Origin: an uncultured Bacteroidales bacterium | GTDB taxonomy: Bacteria; Bacteroidota; Bacteroidia; Bacteroidales; UBA932 | DNA: 64,000 bases | NCBI GenBank assembly: GCA_900320795.1 | Contig: ONTQ01000002.1 | Span: forward strand, 1 to 64,000 | Direction: 5' to 3' | Shown here: positions 18,912-25,853 of the stretch, piece after piece | Numbering within the stretch: position 1 is the stretch's first letter | Layout of the letters: every line of letters begins with the position of its first letter | Position numbers and translations under genes: made by a program | The notes under the pieces: model-generated | Seen by the model: only the letters and a program-made list of their open reading frames with translations | Databases searched by the model: none | What the model was told of the DNA's origin: nothing

Positions 18912-19538
18912 GTGGTCAGTTGCAAAATATTTAAGATGATGGCAACCGCTGCGGCGGTTGCTTTCGTCGTTTTTTCCTGCAAGAGCAATCTCTCCGAGGC
19001 CGAAAAACTGGACCTTGATACCATTCCTGTCCAGGTGGTGGACAGCATGTTCTTTGTCCAGTCGGAAAACGGTCTCGTGAAAATGCGTGTCGAGGCCCCC
19101 AGAATGGAGGTTTACGAACACGATACCCTCTCATACGACCTGTTTCCCGGCGGCATCCATGTATTTGCCTACAGCGAGGAAGGCACCCTGGAAACCACCA
19201 TCGACGCAAAGCAAGCCCGTCACGACAAGTATTCCAACGGAAAGAAGGAGCAGTGGAGCGCCTTCGGCAACGTGGTCATCAAGAACGTCCTCAAACAGGA
19301 GACCATGGAGACGGATACGCTGTACTGGGACAATACCAAGCATGAAATCTGGACCCACTGCTACATCCGGATGTATTCTCCGGACGGTTCCATGCAGGGA
19401 TACGGCATGCGTTCGGACGAAATGGCCCGCAACGCCATCCTTAAACAACCTTTCGACAATGAGTTCCTTCTCGGGGCCGACAGTACCAAGGTTGTTGTGG
19501 ATTCTGTCAATTTTATCGGGCCGATGTTAAAAAAATAG
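18912..19538 (+). CDS. lptC: LPS export protein LptC (lipoprotein form)
   Basis: 208 residues from a GTG start directly abutting the previous stop. The GTG start keeps the positive KIFK before the hydrophobic stretch; an ATG at 18936 would remove it. A lipobox-like VVFSC precedes the mature part. The body has the LptC/OstA-type periplasmic fold: MRVEAPRMEVYEHDTLSYDLFPGG, AKQARHDKYSNGKKEQW, NVVIKN, TDTLYWDNTKHEIWT, GYGMRSDE. LptC hands lipopolysaccharide from LptB2FG to LptA across the periplasm. The usual LptC is bitopic; a lipid-anchored variant is common in Bacteroidetes. Confidence 0.85.
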   Translation: MVSCKIFKMMATAAAVAFVVFSCKSNLSEAEKLDLDTIPVQVVDSMFFVQSENGLVKMRVEAPRMEVYEHDTLSYDLFPGGIHVFAYSEEGTLETTIDAKQARHDKYSNGKKEQWSAFGNVVIKNVLKQETMETDTLYWDNTKHEIWTHCYIRMYSPDGSMQGYGMRSDEMARNAILKQPFDNEFLLGADSTKVVVDSVNFIGPMLKK

Positions 19539-19560
19539 TGATTGTTTGGAATAAAATTCG

Positions 19561-19568
19561 TATTTTTG
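19561..19568 (+). promoter_or_regulatory. -7 box upstream of the PpiD-like gene
   Basis: TATTTTTG is a perfect TAnnTTTG, with a TTG at 19542-19544 (16-bp spacer). It lies 48 nt before the ATG at 19617. Confidence 0.6.
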
Positions 19569-19616
19569 CAGCCCTTAAGCAAAAAAAATCGGAAATATTA
19601 AAAAATACATACGAAA

Positions 19617-21704
19617 ATGGCAGCTCTTGAGACCATCAGAACTAAATTCGGCATTGGTGCATCGCTCATCATTGCCTTCGGTCTTTTACTCTTCCTTGTA
19701 AACCCGTCCGACATCATCCAGACTGTCCAGTCTGCTTCTTCCAAATATGATGTCGGCAAAATCAATGGTAAATCCGTTTCCTATCAGGACTTCGAGCAGG
19801 AAGTGAAGACTCTTGCCGACGTGAGCGAAATGCTCACCGGCCAGTCCGCTTCCAGCGAGCAGGCTCAGCGCCAGACCCGTGAAATGGCCTGGAACAACCT
19901 CGTTGACCGCTATCTGGTGATTCCCACCATCGAGAAAGCCGGTATCAAGGTAGGTCAGCAGGAACAGATAGACCTTTTCATCGGCGACGAAGTTTCCCCG
20001 GTCCTTTCTTCCACCGGCCTTTTCCTGGACGAGAACCGCAACTTCTCCCCCGCCCTTGTGCGTGATTTCATGGAGAATGTCTCCTCCGATGAGTCTGGTC
20101 GTGGCATCATGCTCCGCAATTATCTGCAGAACGCCGTCCGCAGCAACCGCTACAACGAAAAGTACATCGGCCTGTTCAACGCCGCTTCCTATGTGAATTC
20201 CCTGGAAAGCCAGAATGCCGTAGCCGAGAACAACACCACCGCCAACGTGAGCTTCGTGGTGGCCCCCAACACGTATTATCCGCTGGACAGCACGGTCGTG
20301 ATTTCCTCTTCCGAAATCCAGAAATTCTACGATGACCATAAGGACAATTTCCGCCAGAAGGCCACCCGTGACATCGAATATGCCGTTTACGAGGTGACTC
20401 CTTCCGCCAAGGATATCGAGGCTCAGAATGCAGAATTCGTCACCCTGTACGACGAGTTCGCCACGGCCGATAACGTGCGTGCTTTCCTGCAGCGCAACAG
20501 CGACCGCCAGTGGTCCGACACCTGGTACAAGGGCGGAGACCTCCGCACCGTGAACCGTGACATCGACACCTTCGTGGCCGAAAACAACAGCGGTGTTTCC
20601 CCGGTCTATCAGTCCGGAGAAACCTTCTATGCCGCCCGCATCATGGAAACCGGCAACATTCCGGATTCCGTGTATGTACGTCATATCATGCTTCAGGGTA
20701 CGGATGCCCGCCACCTGGCCGACAGCCTCCTGGGCGTGCTCGGAAAGAACAGCTTCTCCACCCTGGCTACGCTCTATTCTCTGGATAAGGGCAATGCCGC
20801 CGACGGCGAACAGGGCAACCTCGGCTGGATGACCCAGAATGCCATGATTCCCGGTTTCGAGTCTGTTCTCTCCGCTCCCATCGGCAAGCCTTATATCATC
20901 AACACCGTTTACGGAACCCATATCGTAGAGGTCACCAAGGCTACCAAGCCCGTCGCCAAGAAGAAAGTGGCCGTATTCGAGAAGGCCACCCTTCCCAGCA
21001 AGGAAACCTACGCCGAGATTTACAACAAAGCCAACATCCTGGCTGTCCGTACCGCCGGCAAGTATGCCAATTACAAGGCGGCCTGCGACTCCACCGGTAT
21101 CTATTCCCGTTCCATTACCATCAACGAGGGCACGGATACCTATGGTTCCATCGGCCACGCCAAGGAAGTGACCCGCTGGGCCTTCGACAACAAGCCCGGC
21201 AAGGCTTCCGGCATCATCACCGTGGATAACAACTACTTCTTCGTGGTTGCCGTCAAGGAAGCCCATAAGGAAGGCTATGCCAAGGTGAGCGAGGTTTCCG
21301 ATAACATCCGGACCGAACTCTACCGTGAAAAGTATTCCGAGAAGCGCTGCAAGGAAGTCGCCGAGCAGATTGCCGGCCTTACCTCCCTGGAAGCCATCGC
21401 CGAGAAACTCGGTACCACCGTTTCCACCCTCTCCGATGTATCCTTCTCCACCTCCTCCGCTCCTACCACCGAGCCGTCCTTCATCGGCGCTGTGGCAGCC
21501 GCCAAGGAAGGTGCCATCACCGGTCCGGTCTCCGGTATCATGGGTACTTATGTGTTCCAGGTGAACGGTCGTGAGACTGGCGCCTTCTACACTGAGGACG
21601 ATGCCAAGGCCGCCCAGGCCCGCATGGACTCCTATCACGGGCAGATGCTCCTTCCCTTGATGATGGAAAAGACCGTGGACGACAACCGCGCCCGTTTCTA
21701 TTAG
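19617..21704 (+). CDS. PpiD/SurA-type peptidyl-prolyl isomerase, membrane-anchored
   Basis: 695 residues. One N-terminal transmembrane segment (IGASLIIAFGLLLFLVN, about 12-29) anchors it in the inner membrane with the rest in the periplasm. A SurA_N-like helical region begins at about 45 (GKINGKSVSYQDFEQEVKTL). A parvulin-type rotamase domain lies at about 340-445 (VYVRHIMLQG, FSTLATLYSLDKGNAADGEQ, GFESVLSAPIGKPYIINTVY), with a second, weaker rotamase-like region near the C-terminus. The protein would help fold outer-membrane proteins after translocation. It follows lptC and closes the envelope cluster before a tandem terminator. Confidence 0.88.
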   Translation: MAALETIRTKFGIGASLIIAFGLLLFLVNPSDIIQTVQSASSKYDVGKINGKSVSYQDFEQEVKTLADVSEMLTGQSASSEQAQRQTREMAWNNLVDRYLVIPTIEKAGIKVGQQEQIDLFIGDEVSPVLSSTGLFLDENRNFSPALVRDFMENVSSDESGRGIMLRNYLQNAVRSNRYNEKYIGLFNAASYVNSLESQNAVAENNTTANVSFVVAPNTYYPLDSTVVISSSEIQKFYDDHKDNFRQKATRDIEYAVYEVTPSAKDIEAQNAEFVTLYDEFATADNVRAFLQRNSDRQWSDTWYKGGDLRTVNRDIDTFVAENNSGVSPVYQSGETFYAARIMETGNIPDSVYVRHIMLQGTDARHLADSLLGVLGKNSFSTLATLYSLDKGNAADGEQGNLGWMTQNAMIPGFESVLSAPIGKPYIINTVYGTHIVEVTKATKPVAKKKVAVFEKATLPSKETYAEIYNKANILAVRTAGKYANYKAACDSTGIYSRSITINEGTDTYGSIGHAKEVTRWAFDNKPGKASGIITVDNNYFFVVAVKEAHKEGYAKVSEVSDNIRTELYREKYSEKRCKEVAEQIAGLTSLEAIAEKLGTTVSTLSDVSFSTSSAPTTEPSFIGAVAAAKEGAITGPVSGIMGTYVFQVNGRETGAFYTEDDAKAAQARMDSYHGQMLLPLMMEKTVDDNRARFY

Positions 21705-21711
21705 TAGATTT

Positions 21712-21773
21712 ACGCCCGGCCCCTGACCGGGCGTTTGTTCGTCATGCCCGGCCTTTGACCGGGCATCTTTTTT
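21712..21773 (+). terminator. Two tandem near-identical hairpin terminators
   Basis: ACGCCCGG pairs with CCGGGCGT (21712-21734). Then ATGCCCGG pairs with CCGGGCAT (21744-21766) followed by CTTTTTT. The two stems differ at a single pair that changes compensatorily (C-G to T-A). They follow the PpiD stop by 7 nt. Confidence 0.75.
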
Positions 21774-21778
21774 CCTCA

Positions 21779-21805
21779 TGTCATTCTGAACGAAGTGAAG
21801 AATCT
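21779..21805 (+). repeat. Dispersed 27-bp repeat, copy 1 (abuts ychF start)
   Basis: TGTCATTCTGAACGAAGTGA followed by AGAATCT. It ends on the base before the ychF ATG, so its purine-rich 3' half is the immediate upstream region of that start codon. Confidence 0.8.
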
Positions 21806-22909
21806 ATGTCTTTAAAATGTGGTATCGTCGGATTGCCCAACGTGGGCAAGTCTACTTTATTTAATTGCGTAAGCTCCGGAAAAGCCCAGAGTGCCAACTT
21901 CCCTTTCTGCACCATCGACCCCAACGTGGGCTCCACCAACGTGCCGGACAAACGCCTGGAAGTGCTGACGGAAATCTGTCAGCCCAAACGCACCATCCCC
22001 GCCACCGTGGAGATTGTGGACATCGCCGGCCTGGTGAAGGGGGCTTCCAAGGGAGAGGGCCTGGGAAACCAGTTCCTGGCCAACATCCGGGAAACCGACG
22101 CCATCCTGCACGTGCTCCGTTGCTTTGACGACGACAACATCGTCCATGTGGACGGGTCCGTAGATCCCGTCCGGGACAAGGAAGTCGTAGATGCCGAACT
22201 CCAGATCAAAGACCTGGAAACGGTGGAAAACCGTATCAAGAAGGTGGAGAAAATGGCCACCACCGGCGGAGACAAGGAGGCCAGGAAACTCCTTTCGCTG
22301 CTGCTTCGTTACCGTGAGGTGCTGCAGCAGGGCAAATCCTGCCGTACGGTCGTGCCCGAAAACGCCGAGGAAGAGCAGATGGCCAAAGACCTCTATCTCC
22401 TCACCAACAAGCCCGTGCTGTATGTCTGCAACGTGGATGAAGCATCGGCCGCCAAAGGAAATGCGTACGTGGAGGCCGTCCGTGCCGCCGTGGCTGACGA
22501 AAACGCCCAGATCCTCGTGATTGCCGCCCGTACCGAGGCCGAGATTGCGGAGATCGAGGACTACGACGACCGCCAGATGTTCCTGGAGGAGATGGGGCTG
22601 GAAGAAAGCGGCGTCGTGCGCCTTATCCAGAGTGCCTACCGCCTGCTGGGCCTCCGCACCTTTTTCACCGCCGGGGCCGACGAGTGCCGTGCCTGGACCA
22701 TCGTGGCAGGGGACAAAGCGCCCCGCGCCGCCGGCGTCATCCACACGGACTTTGAGCGCGGTTTTATCCGGGCCGAGGTCATCAAGTACGAAGACTTCGT
22801 CCAATACAAGACGGAAGCGGCCGTCCGCGCTGCCGGCAAGATGGGCATCGAAGGCAAAGACTATGTGGTCCAGGACGGCGATATCATGCACTTCCTCTTC
22901 AACGTGTAG
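21806..22909 (+). CDS. ychF: Redox-regulated ATPase YchF
   Basis: 367 residues, typical length. G1 is GLPNVGKSTLFN (about 8-19), the switch region has NFPFCTIDPNVG, and G3 is DIAGLVKGASKGEGLGNQFL. The specificity loop reads NKP-type text (LTNKPVLYVCNVDE) in place of NKxD, as expected for this ATP-preferring Obg-family member. The C-terminal TGS domain is present (FFTAGADECRAWTI, YKTEAAVRAAGK, YVVQDGDIMHFLFNV). YchF associates with ribosomes and affects stress responses. The start at 21806 is set by the conserved MSLKCGIVGLPN; the upstream in-frame codons are the CHSERSEES repeat. Confidence 0.95.
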   Translation: MSLKCGIVGLPNVGKSTLFNCVSSGKAQSANFPFCTIDPNVGSTNVPDKRLEVLTEICQPKRTIPATVEIVDIAGLVKGASKGEGLGNQFLANIRETDAILHVLRCFDDDNIVHVDGSVDPVRDKEVVDAELQIKDLETVENRIKKVEKMATTGGDKEARKLLSLLLRYREVLQQGKSCRTVVPENAEEEQMAKDLYLLTNKPVLYVCNVDEASAAKGNAYVEAVRAAVADENAQILVIAARTEAEIAEIEDYDDRQMFLEEMGLEESGVVRLIQSAYRLLGLRTFFTAGADECRAWTIVAGDKAPRAAGVIHTDFERGFIRAEVIKYEDFVQYKTEAAVRAAGKMGIEGKDYVVQDGDIMHFLFNV

Positions 22910-23000
22910 CGCGTGGCTGCTAACTAGTTGCCAATCAGTGTTTTATAGGATATTTCTCGTTCAAAAATCGAACGAGGAATATCTTATTATATATTGATTA
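22910..23000 (+). repeat. Dispersed post-stop palindrome, copy A (terminator-like)
   Basis: It begins at the base after the ychF stop with CGCGTGGC, continues AATCAGT and TTTATA, then a 14-bp stem GATATTTCTCGTTC (22949-22962) / GAACGAGGAATATC (22970-22983) with one G-T pair, followed by T-rich DNA. A homologous copy follows another stop codon at 62107. Confidence 0.7.
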
Positions 23001-23038
23001 TTAAACAGTTGTCAATCACGGGCTGTCGGGGGTTTTCG

Positions 23039-23046
23039 TATCTTCG
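23039..23046 (+). promoter_or_regulatory. Degenerate -7 box of the EEP-family gene
   Basis: TATCTTCG differs from TAnnTTTG at one base and ends 4 nt before the ATG at 23051. Confidence 0.4.
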
Positions 23047-23050
23047 AGGC

Positions 23051-24040
23051 ATGAAGAGACGGATTCTGTGCTATTTGCTGCTTGGAAGCCTGTTCTGGGC
23101 GGCTTTTCCGGAGATTTGCCGTGCCGGGGAAGGTGGGGCCGACACGCTCCGGGTGCTGTTCTGGAACCTGGAGAATTTCTTTGATAACCGGGCCGATTCC
23201 ACCAGCCTCTCCGAGGAAGAATTCTCCTCCTTCGGGGCGCGTCACTGGAGCCGGCGGAAGTTCCGGACCAAGTGCAACGCCGTGGCCAAAAGCATCCTCT
23301 GGTCGGCTTCCCGGCAGGGAGGAGGCCTACCCGATGTCATCGGCCTGGCCGAAGTGGAAAACGTAAAGGTGCTCAAGCGTTTACTGCAAGAAACAGCCCT
23401 TCGGAAACTGGACTATCGGATTGTGCATTTCGATTCCCCGGACCCTCGCGGCATCGATGTGGCCCTACTGTACCGTGCCTCCCGCCTGCAGAAGGCCGAT
23501 GCCAGGCCCTGCCACCTCTACAACCCGGATTCCACCATAATGGCCACGCGGGACATCCTGCTTTTTATCGGAAGGAAAGATGGGGAAGAAACGGCCTTCC
23601 TGGTCAATCACCATCCTTCCAAGTACGGCGGAAGTGCTGTCTCCGAACCCCGGCGCGAAGTAGCTGTGAGACGCCTTAAACAACTGGCCGATTCCCTGGC
23701 CGCCGCCGGAATCCCCCGCATTGTGGCCATGGGGGACTTTAACGACACACCGGGCAATCCCGTCTATCGGCAACTGGAACCGGCCCTTAAAAACCTCGCA
23801 GAGCCCCTTTATCGGCAAGGAGCGGGCACCATCAAATACGAGGGGGCCTGGGAGCTGATAGACATGTTCTTTGTGAGCGGGGCCTTTTCCTCAGCAGGGA
23901 TGGAAATCCTCCGGATTCCTTTCCTCCAGACTCCGGACGGAGCGCACGCCGGCACCAAACCGCTCCGCACCTATTCCGGGCCGCGTTACCTGGGAGGCGT
24001 ATCAGACCATTGTCCCATTTGGCTTACATTGTCATTCTGA
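23051..24040 (+). CDS. Secreted endonuclease/exonuclease/phosphatase-family protein
   Basis: 329 residues with a signal peptide (MKRRILCYLLLGSLFWAAF, then PEICRA). The EEP fold is shown by LRVLFWNLENFFDNRAD (metal-binding N and E), VIGLAEVEN, FLVNHHPSKYGG, VAMGDFNDTPGNPV and a late GGVSDHCPIWLTL with the DH pair. All catalytic elements are present. Bacteroidetes homologues are annotated as secreted nucleases or phosphodiesterases; the substrate here is undetermined. The last codons (LSF, then TGA) are supplied by the 27-bp dispersed repeat beginning at 24030. Confidence 0.88.
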   Translation: MKRRILCYLLLGSLFWAAFPEICRAGEGGADTLRVLFWNLENFFDNRADSTSLSEEEFSSFGARHWSRRKFRTKCNAVAKSILWSASRQGGGLPDVIGLAEVENVKVLKRLLQETALRKLDYRIVHFDSPDPRGIDVALLYRASRLQKADARPCHLYNPDSTIMATRDILLFIGRKDGEETAFLVNHHPSKYGGSAVSEPRREVAVRRLKQLADSLAAAGIPRIVAMGDFNDTPGNPVYRQLEPALKNLAEPLYRQGAGTIKYEGAWELIDMFFVSGAFSSAGMEILRIPFLQTPDGAHAGTKPLRTYSGPRYLGGVSDHCPIWLTLSF

Positions 24041-24056
24041 GCGTAGCGAAGAATCT
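24030..24056 (+). repeat. Dispersed 27-bp repeat, copy 2 (supplies a stop codon)
   Basis: TGTCATTCTGAGCGTAGCGA followed by AGAATCT. Its TGA at 24038-24040 is the stop of the EEP-family gene. Confidence 0.8.
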
Positions 24057-24066
24057 ATATTTTTAT

Positions 24067-24074
24067 TATCTTTG
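24067..24074 (+). promoter_or_regulatory. -7 box of galK
   Basis: TATCTTTG, a perfect TAnnTTTG, lies 38 nt before the galK ATG and just downstream of repeat copy 2. Confidence 0.6.
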
Positions 24075-24112
24075 TACGATAAGCACAGGACACTAAAACA
24101 ACAAACACTGAT

Positions 24113-25258
24113 ATGAAAGCCAAAATCCAAGAAAAATTCGAAGCCCTCTTCGGGGAAGAAGGAATCCTCTACGCATCGGCCGGCCGCATCAATCTGATCG
24201 GCGAGCACACAGACTACAACGGCGGTTATGTCTTCCCGGGCGCCATCAACTTCGGCATCATGGCCGCCATCAAGCCCAACGGAACCAATACCGTGAAGCT
24301 TTTCGCCCTGGACATGGACGAATACGTAGAGTTTGAAGTCGGGTCCGAAGAACTTCCAAGCAAGCACTGGCCCAAGTACATCTTCGGCGTCTGCCACGAG
24401 ATTCTTAAGCGCGGCGGCAAGGTGGAAGGCTTCAACGCCGTCTTCGCCGGAGACGTTCCCCATGGTGCCGGCCTCAGTTCATCGGCCGCCCTGGAGAGCA
24501 CCTTTGCCTACGCTCTCAACGACCTGTTCAACAACAATAGCATCGAGAAGTACGAGTTGGCCAAAATCGGCCAGAGCACGGAGCACAACTACTGCGGCGT
24601 GAAGTGCGGCATCATGGACCAGTTCGCCTCCCTCTTCGGCAAGGAAGGCTCCCTCATCCGCCTCAACTGCAAAACCGGCGAATACAAATACTTCCCCTTC
24701 CACCCCAAGGGCTACAAACTGGTTCTCATCGACACCTGCGTGAAGCATCTTCTGGCCGACAGCGCCTACAACAAACGCCGTGAATCCTGCGAAAGGGCCG
24801 CGGCCGCCATCCGGAAGAACCACCCCGAGGTGGATTTCCTCTCGGACGCCAAGCGCCTCTGGCTGGACGAGGTCCGCGGAGAAATCACGGAGGAAGACTT
24901 CATCCGGGCCGAATACGTCATCGGCGAGGTCCAGCGCGTGCTGGATGTCTGCGACGCCCTCGAACGTGACGACTACGAGACCGTTGGCGAGATGATGTAC
25001 CAGACCCACTTCGGCCTCAGCCACCTGTACGAGGTCTCCTGCGAAGAGTTGGACTTCCTGAACAAACTGGCCCGCAAGTGCGAGGTCACCGGTTCCCGCG
25101 TCATGGGCGGCGGCTTCGGCGGTTGCACCATCAACCTGGTGAAGGAAGACCTGTACGACCATTTTGTGGAAACCGCCGTGGAGAAATTCACGGAGAAGTT
25201 CGGCCACGCTCCCAAGATTTACGATGTCGTCATCAGCGATGGTGCCCGTAAACTGTAG
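24113..25258 (+). CDS. galK: Galactokinase
   Basis: 381 residues. It shows the galactokinase signature GRINLIGEHTDYNGGYVFPG (about 23-42), the GHMP ATP loop GDVPHGAGLSSSAALES (about 113-129), the catalytic Asp in CGIMDQFASLFG, and the C-terminal GSRVMGGGFGGCTINLV. It phosphorylates galactose at C1 in the Leloir pathway. An aldose 1-epimerase (galM) lies 20 kb away in the same window; galT and galE are not here. The CpXC gene begins inside its last codons. Confidence 0.97.
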   Translation: MKAKIQEKFEALFGEEGILYASAGRINLIGEHTDYNGGYVFPGAINFGIMAAIKPNGTNTVKLFALDMDEYVEFEVGSEELPSKHWPKYIFGVCHEILKRGGKVEGFNAVFAGDVPHGAGLSSSAALESTFAYALNDLFNNNSIEKYELAKIGQSTEHNYCGVKCGIMDQFASLFGKEGSLIRLNCKTGEYKYFPFHPKGYKLVLIDTCVKHLLADSAYNKRRESCERAAAAIRKNHPEVDFLSDAKRLWLDEVRGEITEEDFIRAEYVIGEVQRVLDVCDALERDDYETVGEMMYQTHFGLSHLYEVSCEELDFLNKLARKCEVTGSRVMGGGFGGCTINLVKEDLYDHFVETAVEKFTEKFGHAPKIYDVVISDGARKL

Positions 25259-25853
25259 TCATTGCCATCGGCAGACGGAAATCGAGGTCTGCCAAAGCAT
25301 CAACGTCGCCCTTGATCCGTCGCTCAAAGCCCGGGTCAAGGACGGCTCTTTATTCGTCTGGGAATGTCCCTACTGCGGTCATCGCAACCTGGCCCGCTAC
25401 CAGACCCTCTATCACGACCCGGACGCCCGCCTTATGGTCTGGCTTCTTCCAGGGGCCGATGAGCCGCCCAAGGCCGTAGAAGAGGCCGTCAGGGAACTGG
25501 ACGGATACACCCTCCGGCTGGTACGCGAAGTGGGAGACCTTATCGAAAAGGTGAACATCCACGATGCCGGCCTGGAAGATACCATCCTGGAAATGTGCAA
25601 GTGGGTGACCCGGCGGGAACTTGCGGCCAAAAACCCCGCTGCGGCCACAGCCGCCCTCAAGTTCCTCCGCACGGAAGGGGCCGACAACGAACTGGTATTC
25701 GCCTTCCCCCTGGAAGGCCAGATGCAGGTGGTGAACGTGGGGTTCAACGTCTATGAAGACGCCCGCGGCATCCTCTCCCGCAACCCCTCTGTGCGTCCTG
25801 CACAGGGTTTTGCGGAAGTGGATGCCGCGTGGATTGGAAGTTTCTTCGCTTAG
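25239..25853 (+). CDS. CpXC domain-containing protein
   Basis: 204 residues from the ATG at 25239, which overlaps galK by 20 nt. The N-terminus carries two zinc-ribbon-like pairs, CSHC (about 6-9) and CPYC (about 45-48), in the CpXC pattern. The remainder is mixed alpha/beta with no known catalytic motif (WVTRRELAAKNP, ELVFAFPLEGQMQVVNVGFNVY). Function is unknown. Its stop overlaps the stop of the convergent EF-G-like gene by 4 nt, so no terminator separates them. Confidence 0.8.
   Translation: MVPVNCSHCHRQTEIEVCQSINVALDPSLKARVKDGSLFVWECPYCGHRNLARYQTLYHDPDARLMVWLLPGADEPPKAVEEAVRELDGYTLRLVREVGDLIEKVNIHDAGLEDTILEMCKWVTRRELAAKNPAAATAALKFLRTEGADNELVFAFPLEGQMQVVNVGFNVYEDARGILSRNPSVRPAQGFAEVDAAWIGSFFA

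Noticed and set aside
17715..19121. 468-codon open frame antisense to the TPR gene and lptC
   Set aside because: Antisense frames stay open because of C-ending codon bias. The plus-strand genes have signal peptides and family motifs, the antisense frame has none.
21712..21773. Mobile element at the tandem hairpins before ychF
   Set aside because: The pair of stems with a T-run is adequately explained as a duplicated terminator; no ends or transposase are present.
19686..21779. 697-codon open frame antisense to the PpiD-like gene
   Set aside because: Glycine/valine-rich low-complexity translation typical of the shadow of a biased gene.
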